From contig NZ_NFIU01000004.1 in NCBI RefSeq assembly GCF_002159535.1, positions 89,263-153,262 on the forward strand: 64,000 nt of DNA, written 5' to 3'. A program made the translations under genes and the position numbers. The first letter of the stretch is position 1. Each line of letters starts with the position of its first letter. Origin of the DNA: Olsenella sp. An290. Lineage in GTDB: Bacteria > Actinomycetota > Coriobacteriia > Coriobacteriales > Atopobiaceae. Under the pieces are notes generated by a model. It was not told the origin of the DNA, did not search any database, and worked only from the letters and a program-made list of their open reading frames with translations. Shown one piece after another: positions 51,003 to 60,322 of this stretch.

Positions 51003-52472
51003 ATGCCGTTTCCCAGACGCGCCCTGCTCTACCTCGCGCGCAAGAGGGGCAAGACCCTCACCCTTCTCGCCTTGCTCTTCGTGGTGGCAGTTCTCGCTCT
51101 CACGAGCTGGTCGATACGCGGCGCCGCCCAGACGGCGCAGCTGAACGTCCGGCAGGCGCTCGGCGGCACGTTCACCGTGGAGCCCGACTCCTCCAACGCG
51201 GCCAACTGGGGCAGCTCGAGCGTGGGCACGGGCTCCCAGATAACCTTCCAGGGCGAGCCGCTCACGGCCGACTTCGTGCGCGAGGTCGTGGAGGGGGTGG
51301 ACGGCGTGCGCGGCGGCTCGGGCAGCGTCTCCAACGTGCTCATCCCCGAGACCACGGACGGTTCCGCGGCCCTCGAGCTCGTGGAGGGCGCCGACGGCGA
51401 CTCCTCGCTCGCCGCGGCCTTTGCGGGCGACGACTTCGGGCGCACGGTGCAGTTCTACGCCGTGAGCGACAGCGCCTTCGACTCCTACTTCGCCAACGGC
51501 TACCTCAAGCTCGTCGAGGGCGAGCCCATCACCGAGGACTCCGGCGACGGCGTGCTCGTGAGCCGGGAGTTCGCCGAGAAGAACGGACTTGCCGTCGGCG
51601 ACGAGTTCAGCGTGCGCCGGGCGACCGTCCACGCGCAGATGGCCGGCATCGACGTGGAGGACACCCGCACGCGGGTGCGCGTCGCCGGCGTCTTCGAGCC
51701 CACGGCCAAGTCCCAGGCCGACCTTTCCAGCTGGTCGATGGACAACGCCATCTTCGGCACCATCTCGACGCTCGACCACGCCCGCGAGGGCACCGCCGAG
51801 CAGGGCTACGACCGCGTGACCTTCCAGGTGGACGACCCTGCCGAGCTCGGGCGCATCACCGGTGAGGTCGAGGGGCTCGACGCCCTCGCGGGCAAGGGCT
51901 ACCTCGTCTCGGCCGACACCTCCGACGTCGACGCGGTGAGCGCCCCGCTCGAGAACATGGACCGCCTCGTGACCGCGCTCGCGGCGGCGTCGGTGGCCGT
52001 GGGCGCCGTGGTCCTCTACCTCGTGCTCTCCGGGCGCGTGCGCGACCGCCTGCACGAGAGCGGCGTGCTGCTCTCGCTCGGCCTCACGCGTGCCTCGGTG
52101 GTGGGGCAGTACCTCTGCGAGGTCCTGCTCGTCGCGGCGGTCGCCTTCGCCCTCGCCGTGCCGGCGAGCTCGCTCGCGGCGCAAACGATGGGGGACGCCC
52201 TCCTGGGCTCGGCGTCCGAGAGCGTCCAGACGGGCGGCGGCGACGGAGGGGTCAGCACCGCCGACGGCGTGTCCACCGTCTCGGGCGACCCCTTCGCGCC
52301 GACCTTCGAGGTCGACGGCGCCTCGTTCACCGACATCGAGGTCGAGGTGGGGCCGGGGTCCGTCGCGGCGCTCTTCGGCGTGGGGCTCGCCGTCTCTGCC
52401 GGCGCGGTCCTTCTCGCCTCCCTGCCGCTCAGGCGCATGGGGCCCCGCGAGATCCTGTCCACGCTCAGCTAG
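51003..52472 (+). CDS. FtsX/MacB-type ABC permease
   Basis: A 489-residue membrane protein: one span near residues 18-37, a large extracytoplasmic MacB-like domain (about 40-320), then three spans (about 322-345, 370-398 and 455-478) with LYLVLSGRVRDRLHESGVLLSLGLTRASVVGQY typical of FtsX. Partner of the ATPase at 52484. Probably exports or responds to peptides; regulated by the adjacent two-component system. Confidence 0.88.
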   Translation: MPFPRRALLYLARKRGKTLTLLALLFVVAVLALTSWSIRGAAQTAQLNVRQALGGTFTVEPDSSNAANWGSSSVGTGSQITFQGEPLTADFVREVVEGVDGVRGGSGSVSNVLIPETTDGSAALELVEGADGDSSLAAAFAGDDFGRTVQFYAVSDSAFDSYFANGYLKLVEGEPITEDSGDGVLVSREFAEKNGLAVGDEFSVRRATVHAQMAGIDVEDTRTRVRVAGVFEPTAKSQADLSSWSMDNAIFGTISTLDHAREGTAEQGYDRVTFQVDDPAELGRITGEVEGLDALAGKGYLVSADTSDVDAVSAPLENMDRLVTALAAASVAVGAVVLYLVLSGRVRDRLHESGVLLSLGLTRASVVGQYLCEVLLVAAVAFALAVPASSLAAQTMGDALLGSASESVQTGGGDGGVSTADGVSTVSGDPFAPTFEVDGASFTDIEVEVGPGSVAALFGVGLAVSAGAVLLASLPLRRMGPREILSTLS

Positions 52473-52483
52473 GGAGGAAGACC

Positions 52484-53155
<672 letters not shown>

Positions 53156-53266
53156 CGGCCGGGCGAGAGGCTTCCCGCGGGGAGCCCCCGCCTGGAGGGG
53201 CGCCCGCGCGGCGCCTCTCCGGGCGGCAGCCCAAAAGACAGTCCCCACGGGCGGCCCGCCGCGCGA

Positions 53267-53396
53267 TATAATCGGCGCATCGGAGATGAAAACACGACCC
53301 CGTCGGGTAGTCGGGGTGCGGGCGCCGCCCGTCAGTAACCTGCCTCCTTGGTTGTCCCTTCTCCGCGTGGCTCTCTACATAAAGGAGGAATTCGCC
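53267..53396 (+). ncRNA. Candidate yjdF (azaaromatic) riboswitch with promoter
   Basis: A perfect -10 TATAAT at 53267 is followed by a leader of about 115 bases containing GAGATGAAAACACGACCCC, GGGTAGTCGGGG, a GGGCGCCGCCC hairpin and an AAGGAGG just before yjdF. YjdF genes in Firmicutes are controlled by the yjdF RNA motif, which binds azaaromatic compounds; position and hairpins fit, but the match is from memory only. Confidence 0.5.
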
Positions 53397-53819
53397 ATGC
53401 GGAAGACAGCCGTGTCCTCCACCCTCGTCGTGTGCTTCGACGGCCAGTTCTGGGTGGGGATCGTGGAGCGCGTCGAGGACGGCGCCCTGAGCTCGTGCCG
53501 CGTCGTCTTTGGCGCCGAGCCCTCGAACGAGGAGGTTCTCGACTTCGTGCTCAGGGAGTGGGCGAGGCTCCCCCTCGGCCCTGCCGTCGCCTGCGAGGGG
53601 CGGGCGATGGCGAGAAACCCGAAGCGCCGCCAGCGCCAGGCCGCCCGCGAGCTGAAGCAGCGCGGTCCCTCGACGAGGGCCCAGGTCGCGCTCGCCGAGC
53701 GGCGCGAGGCTCTGGCGCAGGAGTCCGGTGCCCGCGTCAAGGAGCGTCGAGAAGAGGAGAGGCGCCAGCGCTTCAAACAGAGGCAGGAGAAGGCGAAGCG
53801 GAAGCGCCAGGGACACTAG
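53397..53819 (+). CDS. yjdF: YjdF family protein (DUF2992)
   Basis: A 140-residue protein matching Bacillus YjdF: VVCFDGQFWVGIVERVEDG near the start, VVFGAEPSNEEVLDFV, then a lysine/arginine-rich helical tail (NPKRRQRQAARELKQRGPSTRAQ...RQEKAKRKRQ). The molecular function is unknown; its riboswitch suggests a role in handling toxic azaaromatics. AAGGAGG precedes the ATG. Confidence 0.88.
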   Translation: MRKTAVSSTLVVCFDGQFWVGIVERVEDGALSSCRVVFGAEPSNEEVLDFVLREWARLPLGPAVACEGRAMARNPKRRQRQAARELKQRGPSTRAQVALAERREALAQESGARVKERREEERRQRFKQRQEKAKRKRQGH

Positions 53820-53966
53820 CGGGCTCTCTTCCGCCAGCGACCTTGCGGAGCGGTGAACCCTGCCTCTTTGAATGGCGGGCAACGACGTAAACTAGCCTTT
53901 CCACAGCTAGGGCGCCAAGATTGAAGAGGGCCCACACCGCAAGCTGTCCTTCTTGACACCCATTAA

Positions 53967-53981
53967 TTGACCAATGTTCAA
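53967..53981. promoter_or_regulatory. TetR operator before TetR copy 1
   Basis: TTGACCAATGTTCAA, an imperfect palindrome also found (same or inverted) at 54655, 60434 and 61121, always just upstream of a TetR or methyltransferase gene. Confidence 0.7.
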
Positions 53982-54018
53982 TATAGGGCTACGATACCGG
54001 TGAAGGAGGTGGCGAGCG

Positions 54019-54609
54019 ATGCCCAGAACCGTGATGGACCCCGAGGAGCGCCGGCGCGAGCTTTTGGCGTGCGCCATGAGGCTCTTCGCCGAGGAGGGCT
54101 ACGACAACGTGTCCGTCCGCGCCGTGGCGCGTGCGGCCGGCGTGGCGCCGGGGCTCGCCTATCACTACTTCGACTCCAAGGAGCGCCTGTTCGCCGAGGC
54201 AATCGAGGACTATGCCCGCCGCTGTGCCGAGGGCGTCTGCGAGGTCCTGGACGGAAGGGACCTCACGCTGGACGAGAGGCTCGAGCTCGCGCTTGCCGCC
54301 GGCGCGCGGCACGGGGGCTACCCCTACGCCGCGTTCTTCCACGCCGAGGGGCATGGCGCGCTGCACGACAGGCTCTCGCTCGCCATGTGCGAGGCGGTGC
54401 GGCCGCACCTGCGTGCGGCGCTCGAGGCGGACGCGGCGGAGCGGGGCGCGCCGCCGTCCGGCGCCGACGAGCTCGCGGCGATCATGGTCTACGCCTGTGT
54501 GGGACTCGCCTCGGGCCCAGGCATGCCGGATGAGGCGGCAGTTACGGCCGCCCGGCGCTACCTGCGCGTCCTTCTCGCCGAGTTCCGCAAGGGGAGTGCC
54601 ACGGACTAG
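54019..54609 (+). CDS. TetR-family regulator, copy 1
   Basis: A 196-residue TetR protein: the N-terminal HTH (RRRELLACAMRLFAEEGYDNVSVRAVARAAGVAPGLAYHYFDSKERLFAEAI) is complete, followed by a helical ligand domain. It should bind the 15-base palindromes before itself and before the methyltransferase. A near-copy lies at 60485. GGAGGTGG precedes the ATG. Confidence 0.9.
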   Translation: MPRTVMDPEERRRELLACAMRLFAEEGYDNVSVRAVARAAGVAPGLAYHYFDSKERLFAEAIEDYARRCAEGVCEVLDGRDLTLDERLELALAAGARHGGYPYAAFFHAEGHGALHDRLSLAMCEAVRPHLRAALEADAAERGAPPSGADELAAIMVYACVGLASGPGMPDEAAVTAARRYLRVLLAEFRKGSATD

Positions 54610-54616
54610 GGATCCC

Positions 54617-54642
54617 GCCCCGGCTGCGGCCGGGGCTCTTTT
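54617..54642 (+). terminator. Terminator between TetR and methyltransferase, copy 1
   Basis: GCCCCGGC-TGCG-GCCGGGGC followed by TCTTTT, eight bases after the TetR stop. Conserved in copy 2. Confidence 0.8.
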
Positions 54643-54654
54643 CGGCCGATTGTA

Positions 54655-54669
54655 TTGAACATTGCTCAA
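54655..54669. promoter_or_regulatory. TetR operator before the methyltransferase, copy 1
   Basis: TTGAACATTGCTCAA, the inverted form of the TTGASCAATGTTCAA operator, 14 bases before the methyltransferase start. Confidence 0.7.
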
Positions 54670-54683
54670 CAGAAGGGAACAAG

Positions 54684-55325
54684 ATGGAAGAGAAGAATGC
54701 CGAGCTGCTGCGCTCCCGCTCCCGTGCCGCCTTCGACGCGCAGGCGCCGACCTACGACGAGAGCATGCAAGGCGAGCACGCGCGCCGGCTCTACCCGCAC
54801 GTGCTCGCGGAGGTGAGGCGCGCCGTGGCGGGGAGGCCCGCCCCGCGCCTGCTCGACCTGGGCTGCGGCACAGGCGCTCTCGCTGCGCTGGTGCTCGAGG
54901 GGGTTCCGGGCGCGCGCCTCAGCTGCGTGGACCTGTCGCCGAGGATGGCCGAGGCCGCGAGGGCGCGCCTGGGCGGGCGGGCCGACGTCCTGCTCTGCGA
55001 CGCCGAGCGCCTGCCCTTCCGCGACGGCTCGTTCGACGCCGCCTGGTGCAACGACTCCTTCCACCACTATCCGGACCCCGAGCGGGCGGCCTTTCAGGTG
55101 TGGCGCGTGCTCGCGCCCGGCGGCGCGCTCGTCGTGGGCGAGGCGTGGCAGCCGGCGCCCGCCCGCGCGATCATGAACGCGTGGATGCCGCGCTCGCGCG
55201 AGGGCGACGTCCGCATCTACTCCGAGGCCGAGCTGCGCCGCATCCTCGGCACCTGGTTCAGTGAGGTCACGTGGCGCCGCGTGGGCCTGACCGCCTGCGT
55301 CGCGGTCGCGCGGAAGGGGGCGTGA
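54684..55325 (+). CDS. Class I SAM-dependent methyltransferase, copy 1
   Basis: A 213-residue enzyme with motif I LLDLGCGTGALAALVL near residue 54, acidic LSCVDLSPRM near 76, CDAERLPFRDGSFDAAWCND and LAPGGALVVGEAW. The substrate is unknown; UbiE/COQ5-like small molecules are typical. Controlled with its TetR neighbour. It ends four bases before the convergent kinase gene. Copy 2 at 61151 is broken. Confidence 0.9.
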   Translation: MEEKNAELLRSRSRAAFDAQAPTYDESMQGEHARRLYPHVLAEVRRAVAGRPAPRLLDLGCGTGALAALVLEGVPGARLSCVDLSPRMAEAARARLGGRADVLLCDAERLPFRDGSFDAAWCNDSFHHYPDPERAAFQVWRVLAPGGALVVGEAWQPAPARAIMNAWMPRSREGDVRIYSEAELRRILGTWFSEVTWRRVGLTACVAVARKGA

Positions 55326-55329
55326 GTCG

Positions 55330-56778
55330 TCAGGACCCGCTCAGGGGGATCGCGATGATTGCCACCGCGCCGCCCGAGGGGCTGTTGGCAAGCGAGACGG
55401 TGCCGCCGTGGGCGCGGGCAGCCTCCGCCGCCGCAGAGAGGCCGAGGCCGTAGTGACGCTCGCCGTCGCGCTCGGTGCGGGAGGCGTCGTCGGTGAAGAG
55501 GCGCTCGCATCCGTGCTCGAGCGCGGCGGGCGAGAAGCCCGGGCCGTCGTCGGAGACCTCGATGACCAGCGCTTCGTTTGAAATCGAGCACGTAAGCGCC
55601 ACGCGCGAGCGCGCGTGCTCGGCGGCGTTGGCAACGAGGTTGGCGGCGGCGCGCGCCAGGGCCGTGCGGTCGAGCGGGACCTCGGGCGCGCCCGCGACGG
55701 CAGGGTCGACGTTCGCGACGAGCTCCACGCCGTGCGCCCGCGCGACGGGGGCCGCCTCGGCAACGACCTGCTCGCAGAGCTCGGCGGGGCGCGTGGGCGC
55801 CTTTGCCGAGGCGTCCGACCCGCGCGACGCCTCGATGAGCAGGCGCACGTAGCCGTCGAGCCGCTCCGCGCCGTCCGAGATGTCGCGAGCGGCGGCCGCG
55901 AGGTCCGCGTCCTTCTCGCCCTCCAGCTCCTCCGCCACAAAGTCGGCGTTGGCGCGCAGGACCGTGAGCGGGGTCTTGAGGTCGTGGGCGAGCGAGGCCA
56001 CCTGCTCGCGCTGCCTGCGCTCGGCCTGCCAGCGAGCCTCGAGCGACGCGGCGAGGGAGGCGCGCATGGCGTCCATCGCGTCGAGGACATCGTTCATCTC
56101 GCGCACGTTGGTGCGGCCCACGGAGAAGTCGAGCTCCTCGTGCCCGATGCGCGCGGCCGCCTCCGTGAGCGGGGCCATCTTGCGGGAGATCACGCGGCTC
56201 GCCCGGCGCGCCACGAGCGCGAGCGCGAGCGCGCTGCCTGCCGCGCCGGCGGCGAGCATGAGGTTCTGCGGGTTGGGGAGGGTCTCGGCCGCCTCGCGCG
56301 CGACCCACTGCGGCAGGTACTCGGAGACGAGGGCGCAGGCGCCGCCGTTTGCGAGCGGAAACGCGGCGTAGGTGAGGCCCGAGCCGCCGCCGTCGATCTC
56401 CACCGAGCCCGGCTCGGCGGCGAGCGCCGCGAGGGCGGCGGTCGTCGCGTCCTCGAGCCGCGTGCCCTCGAGGTCCGTCGTCAGCGCTCCGCCGGCTTCG
56501 TCCACGACGAGGTAGTGGTACGCCGTGGGGATGTCCGCAGCTCCGAGGTCCTTCTTGTCCGCCAGGCGCGCCGCGACCTCGCGCACGTTGGCGGGCCCCC
56601 AGCTCGCCTGGTAGACCCATCCCAGATTGATTGCCGAGAAAATCGCCATGAACGCGAGGAGCCACGCCAGGGCAACCGCCGCGAATGCGTAGGCGAAGTA
56701 GCGCGCGATGACGAAGGAGAGCGGCAGGCCGCCGTGCAAAGGTGCCTGTCCCTTTTGCACGGTCCCTAGAGCTGCCAC
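55330..56778 (-). CDS. Sensor histidine kinase of the lantibiotic-immunity block (LanK-like)
   Basis: A 482-residue kinase: two membrane spans (about 23-50 and 173-192) flank a sensor domain. HAMP, SLAHDLKTPLTVLRAN (phospho-His), NLVANAAEHA, VSDDGPGFS and HYGLGLSAAAEAARAHGG follow. The GTG at 56778 overlaps the regulator stop by 13 bases and has GGGG upstream, but codons 7-15 are formed by the REP-like palindrome at 56734, so a TTG at 56739 is an alternative start. Confidence 0.88.
   Translation of the reverse strand: MAALGTVQKGQAPLHGGLPLSFVIARYFAYAFAAVALAWLLAFMAIFSAINLGWVYQASWGPANVREVAARLADKKDLGAADIPTAYHYLVVDEAGGALTTDLEGTRLEDATTAALAALAAEPGSVEIDGGGSGLTYAAFPLANGGACALVSEYLPQWVAREAAETLPNPQNLMLAAGAAGSALALALVARRASRVISRKMAPLTEAAARIGHEELDFSVGRTNVREMNDVLDAMDAMRASLAASLEARWQAERRQREQVASLAHDLKTPLTVLRANADFVAEELEGEKDADLAAAARDISDGAERLDGYVRLLIEASRGSDASAKAPTRPAELCEQVVAEAAPVARAHGVELVANVDPAVAGAPEVPLDRTALARAAANLVANAAEHARSRVALTCSISNEALVIEVSDDGPGFSPAALEHGCERLFTDDASRTERDGERHYGLGLSAAAEAARAHGGTVSLANSPSGGAVAIIAIPLSGS
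56734..56760. repeat. REP-like palindrome at the kinase N-terminus
   Basis: GTGCAAAGG...CCCTTTTGCAC with a TGCCTGT loop, resembling the hairpins at 38891 and 48187. It lies between the response-regulator stop and the conserved part of the kinase. Confidence 0.6.
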
Positions 56779-57428
56779 TTGTACCCCATTCCCCAGACGG
56801 TTGCTATTGGGTCGGCGCCGGCTGCGGCGAGCTTCTTGCGCGCACGGCTGACCTGCATGGAAATGGCCGTCTCGTCGGCGTCGCTCTCCCAGCCGAGCAC
56901 GGCCTCGCGAATCTGCGCGCGGCTCATGACCTGCCCGGGGCGGCGGGCCAAAAGCTCGCAGATCGCGTACTCGGTGGGGGAGAGCGGCACGGGTGCTCCG
57001 CCCACGGAGAGCTCGCGCGCCCCGAGGTCGAGCCGCACGTCGCCGAAGGCGAGCGCATGCGCGTGCGGCCGGCGCTCGCGGCGCAGGTGGGCGGCAACCT
57101 TGGCGCGCAGCTCGGCGGCGCCGAAGGGCTTGCGGACGTAGTCGTCGGCCCCCAGGCCGTAGCCGGTGACGGCGTCCTCCTCGGTCACGCGCGCGGTGAG
57201 GAAGAGGATGGGCCCGTCAAAGGCCGGGCGGATCTGCCGCATGAGCTCGAAGCCGTCGAGCCCTGGCATCATGACGTCGCAGAGCACGAGGTCAAAGCGG
57301 GTGAGGTCCATGCCCGGGACCTGCGTGGGATCCGCGACGCGCACGACCTCGTGGCCGTCGCGCGACAGGACGCGCGCGAGGGCGTCCAGGATCGTCCGCT
57401 CGTCGTCAATCGCCAGAATGCGTGCCAT
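56766..57428 (-). CDS. OmpR-family response regulator (LanR-like)
   Basis: A 220-residue regulator with ILAIDDERTILDAL, the aspartate in LCDVMMPGLDGFELM (about 50) and RKPFGAAELRAKVAAHLRRE; the winged helix ends ATVWGMGYKWQL. A 25-base box before this gene also occurs before the LanFEG operon, pointing to control of both. Confidence 0.92.
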   Translation of the reverse strand: MARILAIDDERTILDALARVLSRDGHEVVRVADPTQVPGMDLTRFDLVLCDVMMPGLDGFELMRQIRPAFDGPILFLTARVTEEDAVTGYGLGADDYVRKPFGAAELRAKVAAHLRRERRPHAHALAFGDVRLDLGARELSVGGAPVPLSPTEYAICELLARRPGQVMSRAQIREAVLGWESDADETAISMQVSRARKKLAAAGADPIATVWGMGYKWQL

Positions 57429-57463
57429 CTCCCGTCCCCTCACTCGTCCAAGACCAGTCTGGC

Positions 57464-57488
57464 GCCCAATTCTAACGAAGGTGTAACG
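57464..57488 (-). promoter_or_regulatory. Response-regulator box upstream of the LanR-like gene
   Basis: On the plus strand it reads GCCCAATTCTAACGAAG then GTGTAACG, giving TAACG direct repeats with an 11-base period. It matches the box at 60323-60347 at 21 of 25 positions. Confidence 0.65.
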
Positions 57489-57507
57489 AGGGTACTTCGG
57501 CCGACGT

Positions 57508-57559
57508 CGCATACCCCGACATTTTGGGCCAGATTTGAGCCAAAATGTCGGGGTATGCG
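57508..57559. repeat. Perfect 20-bp inverted repeat
   Basis: CGCATACCCCGACATTTTGG at 57508-57527 and its exact complement at 57540-57559 enclose a 12-base loop. It lies between the YxeA-like gene and the regulator gene. It may separate the two transcription units, or be a small mobile hairpin like those at 34273 and 46168. Confidence 0.7.
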
Positions 57560-57571
57560 CTGACGACCAAT

Positions 57572-57973
57572 CTATCCCAGCGCGTCGAGGGCCTTGGGGG
57601 GCACGTCCGTCCGGTCATGCGCCCGGTAGCGCACCCCAGATCCGCCGCACGCCTCGATTTCGAGCCAGCCCCTGCCGTCCGACTCCCGCCCAAAGAAGAT
57701 GAGCTGGAGCTCGCGGACGTTGCCGTCGGCGTCTGCCGCGTCCACAAGGTAGACGTAGTTGGTGCCGGCGCCCGTGGCGTCGGCGTAGGAGCTCGTGTGG
57801 CTTCCGGGCACGGGCGCGGGCGCCCACATGGTGACCTCCGGGTTAGGCAGAACACGGTCGGCGACGGAGCGCAGGGCCGGTCCCCAGCCGGCCTCGAGCA
57901 GGGAATTCCCGCCCAGGACGAGCGCTACGGCAAGAAGGGCGAGCATGGCGGCGACGAGGGGCTTCCTACGCAT
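57572..57973 (-). CDS. YxeA-like (DUF1093) secreted protein
   Basis: A 133-residue protein with an N-terminal signal or anchor (MRRKPLVAAMLALLAVALVLGG) and a YxeA-type core: YVYLVDAADADGNVRELQLIFFG and GWLEIEACGGSGVRYRAHDRTDVPPKALDAL. YxeA proteins often accompany peptide-resistance ABC genes. It overlaps the LanG gene by eight bases. Confidence 0.75.
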   Translation of the reverse strand: MRRKPLVAAMLALLAVALVLGGNSLLEAGWGPALRSVADRVLPNPEVTMWAPAPVPGSHTSSYADATGAGTNYVYLVDAADADGNVRELQLIFFGRESDGRGWLEIEACGGSGVRYRAHDRTDVPPKALDALG

Positions 57974-58775
57974 CTGCCCTCCCGTCCTCGAAGCGGCGGA
58001 ACCAGGCGAGAAGAACGACGACGGCCGCGAGGGTGAGCACGGCGTCAGCGAGTGCGGTCGCGGCGAGCGGTCCCGCCGCGCGCGCGACGTCGATGAAGGC
58101 CTCCACCCCGAGCGACCCCAGGCGCGCGGGCCAGGCAAACGGCACCCAGCTCAGAGGCGTCGTCAGGGCGCCGGTGAGCTCGCCCGTCATGAGGCCGTGC
58201 GCAAGCCCTCCCACCGAGAAGAACGCGAGGAGCGTGCCTGCCGCGCCGGCGCCAATGGCGGCGTTGCGGCCGAGGCGCAGGGCCACGCCGAGCCCAAGCG
58301 CGTAGATCGGCAGGCTGCCCAGCACGGTGCCCTCCCAGGCTGCCGCGAGCGGAGCGGGCCCGAGTGGCAGGCGGCCGGCCGCGGCGAGCACGGCCCCGAA
58401 CACGCCGAGCGCCACGGCCAGCGCGCCCGCGCCGAGCGCCGCAAGGGCGAGCCACTTGGCGAGGACGGCGCGGCCGCGCGAGGGGACCGCCGTGAGGCTG
58501 GCGAGGCGCCCGGCGGCGCGCTCCTCGTCCACGGCGAGCCCGCAGACGATGGCGGACATGAGCGGCATGAGGGCGCCGAGGAACTGGGCGTAGGCGTCCG
58601 CGCCCAGTGCCGGGTCCCATCGGGCCACGGAGAAGTACTCGCCGCAGGCAAGGCCGGCGGCCAGGCCGCAGACGAGGTGCACCGCCACGAGCGGGGAGCG
58701 CGCCAGGCGCAGGGCCTCGGAGCGCAGGGTCCGCGGGAGCGTCATGCGCGGCGTCGCTTCGGTGAATTGTGCCAT
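57966..58775 (-). CDS. Lantibiotic-immunity ABC permease (LanG/MutG-like)
   Basis: A 269-residue protein with six membrane spans; AGLACGEYFSVARWDPALGADAYAQFLGALMPLMSAIVCGLAVDEERAAGRL is typical of MutG/SpaG permeases, which help expel lantibiotics from the membrane. The ATG lies five bases after the LanE stop. Confidence 0.85.
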   Translation of the reverse strand: MAQFTEATPRMTLPRTLRSEALRLARSPLVAVHLVCGLAAGLACGEYFSVARWDPALGADAYAQFLGALMPLMSAIVCGLAVDEERAAGRLASLTAVPSRGRAVLAKWLALAALGAGALAVALGVFGAVLAAAGRLPLGPAPLAAAWEGTVLGSLPIYALGLGVALRLGRNAAIGAGAAGTLLAFFSVGGLAHGLMTGELTGALTTPLSWVPFAWPARLGSLGVEAFIDVARAAGPLAATALADAVLTLAAVVVLLAWFRRFEDGRADA

Positions 58776-58780
58776 GCCGA

Positions 58781-59551
58781 TCACCTCTCCTCGGAGTGCG
58801 CGAACCAGGCCGCGCCCGCCGTCGTGAGCGCGACGAACGCGAGCGCACAGACCGCAAGGCCGGCCAGCGTGAGCATGCCGTCCGCCGCGAGCGCCCCGCC
58901 GAGCGCCATGTCCGCCGCGAGCGGCTCGCCGCTCGGCAGCACGGGGATGAAGCTCGTGGGGATGACCATGCTCGCCGATGGCGGGAAGAGCTGCGGCAGC
59001 GGCACCAGCGACCAGGCGAACCCGCCCACGAGCTGCACGGCAAGCGGACAGAAGATCCCCGCGAGCATGCCGAGCCGCGCCGTGGCCCAGAGCCCCGCCG
59101 GGATCATCCACGCCGCGGTCATCGTGTTCACGAGCGCGCAGCAGAGCATCGTGAGCGTGCCGGCCGCCGTGAGGCCCTGCGCGGAGAACGTCGACCCCGC
59201 GAGGTAGATGCCAAAGACCACGAGGTTCGAGAGCGCGCAGAGTGCCAGGCACCAGAGCGCCTTGGCCCACCAGGCGCGCCCGAGCGGAAAGCCCAGGCCC
59301 AGCATGCCCCGCATCCGCGTTCGCGCGTCCGCCTGCGCGACGCACGCCACCACGAGCGAGAGCGCCACGGGCAAAAAGAGCGCGTACCAGTAGTTCCACG
59401 CGCTGAAGGACTGCACGCCCTGGTAGGGCATCGCGCCGAGCAGCGGCATCGGCAGCGCCATGAGCACGGCCAGGCGCACGGGCGCCGCGTGGCGCGACTT
59501 CAGCGCCTCGGCGCGTAGGCCCGCGATCAGGCCGCTCTTCGTGCCGCTCAT
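58781..59551 (-). CDS. Lantibiotic-immunity ABC permease (LanE/MutE-like)
   Basis: A 256-residue protein with six spans. LRAEALKSRHAAPVRLAVLMALPMPLLGAM and the FSAWNYWYALFLP segment match the MutE/EpiE family. It forms the membrane pair with the LanG permease. The start overlaps the LanF stop by four bases. Confidence 0.87.
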   Translation of the reverse strand: MSGTKSGLIAGLRAEALKSRHAAPVRLAVLMALPMPLLGAMPYQGVQSFSAWNYWYALFLPVALSLVVACVAQADARTRMRGMLGLGFPLGRAWWAKALWCLALCALSNLVVFGIYLAGSTFSAQGLTAAGTLTMLCCALVNTMTAAWMIPAGLWATARLGMLAGIFCPLAVQLVGGFAWSLVPLPQLFPPSASMVIPTSFIPVLPSGEPLAADMALGGALAADGMLTLAGLAVCALAFVALTTAGAAWFAHSEER

Positions 59552-60276
59552 GCCGCCACCTCCCCGCGCCCGCGCCGTCCTTCTCGGCAGACGCCCATGA
59601 AGAGCTCCTCGAGGTCCTGCCCCGGGCGCAGCGCGTCCTCGTAGGCGAGGCGCCCCCGGTAGATGATGCCGATGGTGTCCGCCATCTGCTGCACCTCGGA
59701 GAGGATGTGGCTGGAGACGAGGACCGTCGTGCCCGCCGCCGCAAATCCGCGGATCTGGTCGCGCAGCTCCTCGATGCCGATGGGGTCGAGGCCGTTGGTG
59801 GGCTCGTCCAGCACCAAAAGGCGCGGCCGGGCGAGAAGGGCGAGCGCTATCCCCAGGCGCTGCCGCATGCCCATCGAGAATCGTCCCGCCCGCTTGCGCC
59901 CGGTGTCGGTAAGGCCCGCGGCCTCGAGCGCCTCGTCGATGCGGCGCTCGGGCAGGCCGAGAAGCGTCGTGCGGACGCGGAGGTTCTCTCGGGCGGTGAG
60001 GTTGGGGTAGAGCGGAGCCTCCTCGATGAGCGATCCGATGGCGTAGAGGTCCTCGCGGCGCCATGGATGGCCGTCGAAGATGATCTGCCCCTCGGTGGGG
60101 CGGAGCATCCCGCAGATCATCTTGAGCGTGGTGGACTTGCCCGCGCCGTTGGGGCCGAGCAGGCCGTAGACCTCGCCCTCGCGCAGGTGGAGGCCCACGT
60201 TGGCCACTGCCGTCTGCACCTCGGCGCTGCGGCCAAAGCGCTTGGTGAGCCCGCGCGTCTCGAGCAGGTATTCCAT
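59548..60276 (-). CDS. Lantibiotic-immunity ABC ATPase (LanF-like)
   Basis: A 242-residue ATPase with GPNGAGKSTTLKMI, SLIEEAPLYPNLTARENL, FSMGMRQRLGIALALL and LLVLDEPTNGLDPIGIEEL. This is the LanF/BcrA pattern. No lantibiotic precursor or modification gene is present, so the block probably defends against peptides made by neighbours. Confidence 0.92.
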   Translation of the reverse strand: MEYLLETRGLTKRFGRSAEVQTAVANVGLHLREGEVYGLLGPNGAGKSTTLKMICGMLRPTEGQIIFDGHPWRREDLYAIGSLIEEAPLYPNLTARENLRVRTTLLGLPERRIDEALEAAGLTDTGRKRAGRFSMGMRQRLGIALALLARPRLLVLDEPTNGLDPIGIEELRDQIRGFAAAGTTVLVSSHILSEVQQMADTIGIIYRGRLAYEDALRPGQDLEELFMGVCREGRRGRGEVAA

Positions 60277-60322
60277 GGACGTCCCTTCGTTCGGTTTTTT
60301 TGTGGACGTCCTCCATGGTGCG

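Noticed and set aside
53226..53250. AAAAGACAGTCCCC as a further REP-like palindrome
   Set aside because: Only one half of the palindrome is recognisable; it may simply be promoter-upstream sequence.
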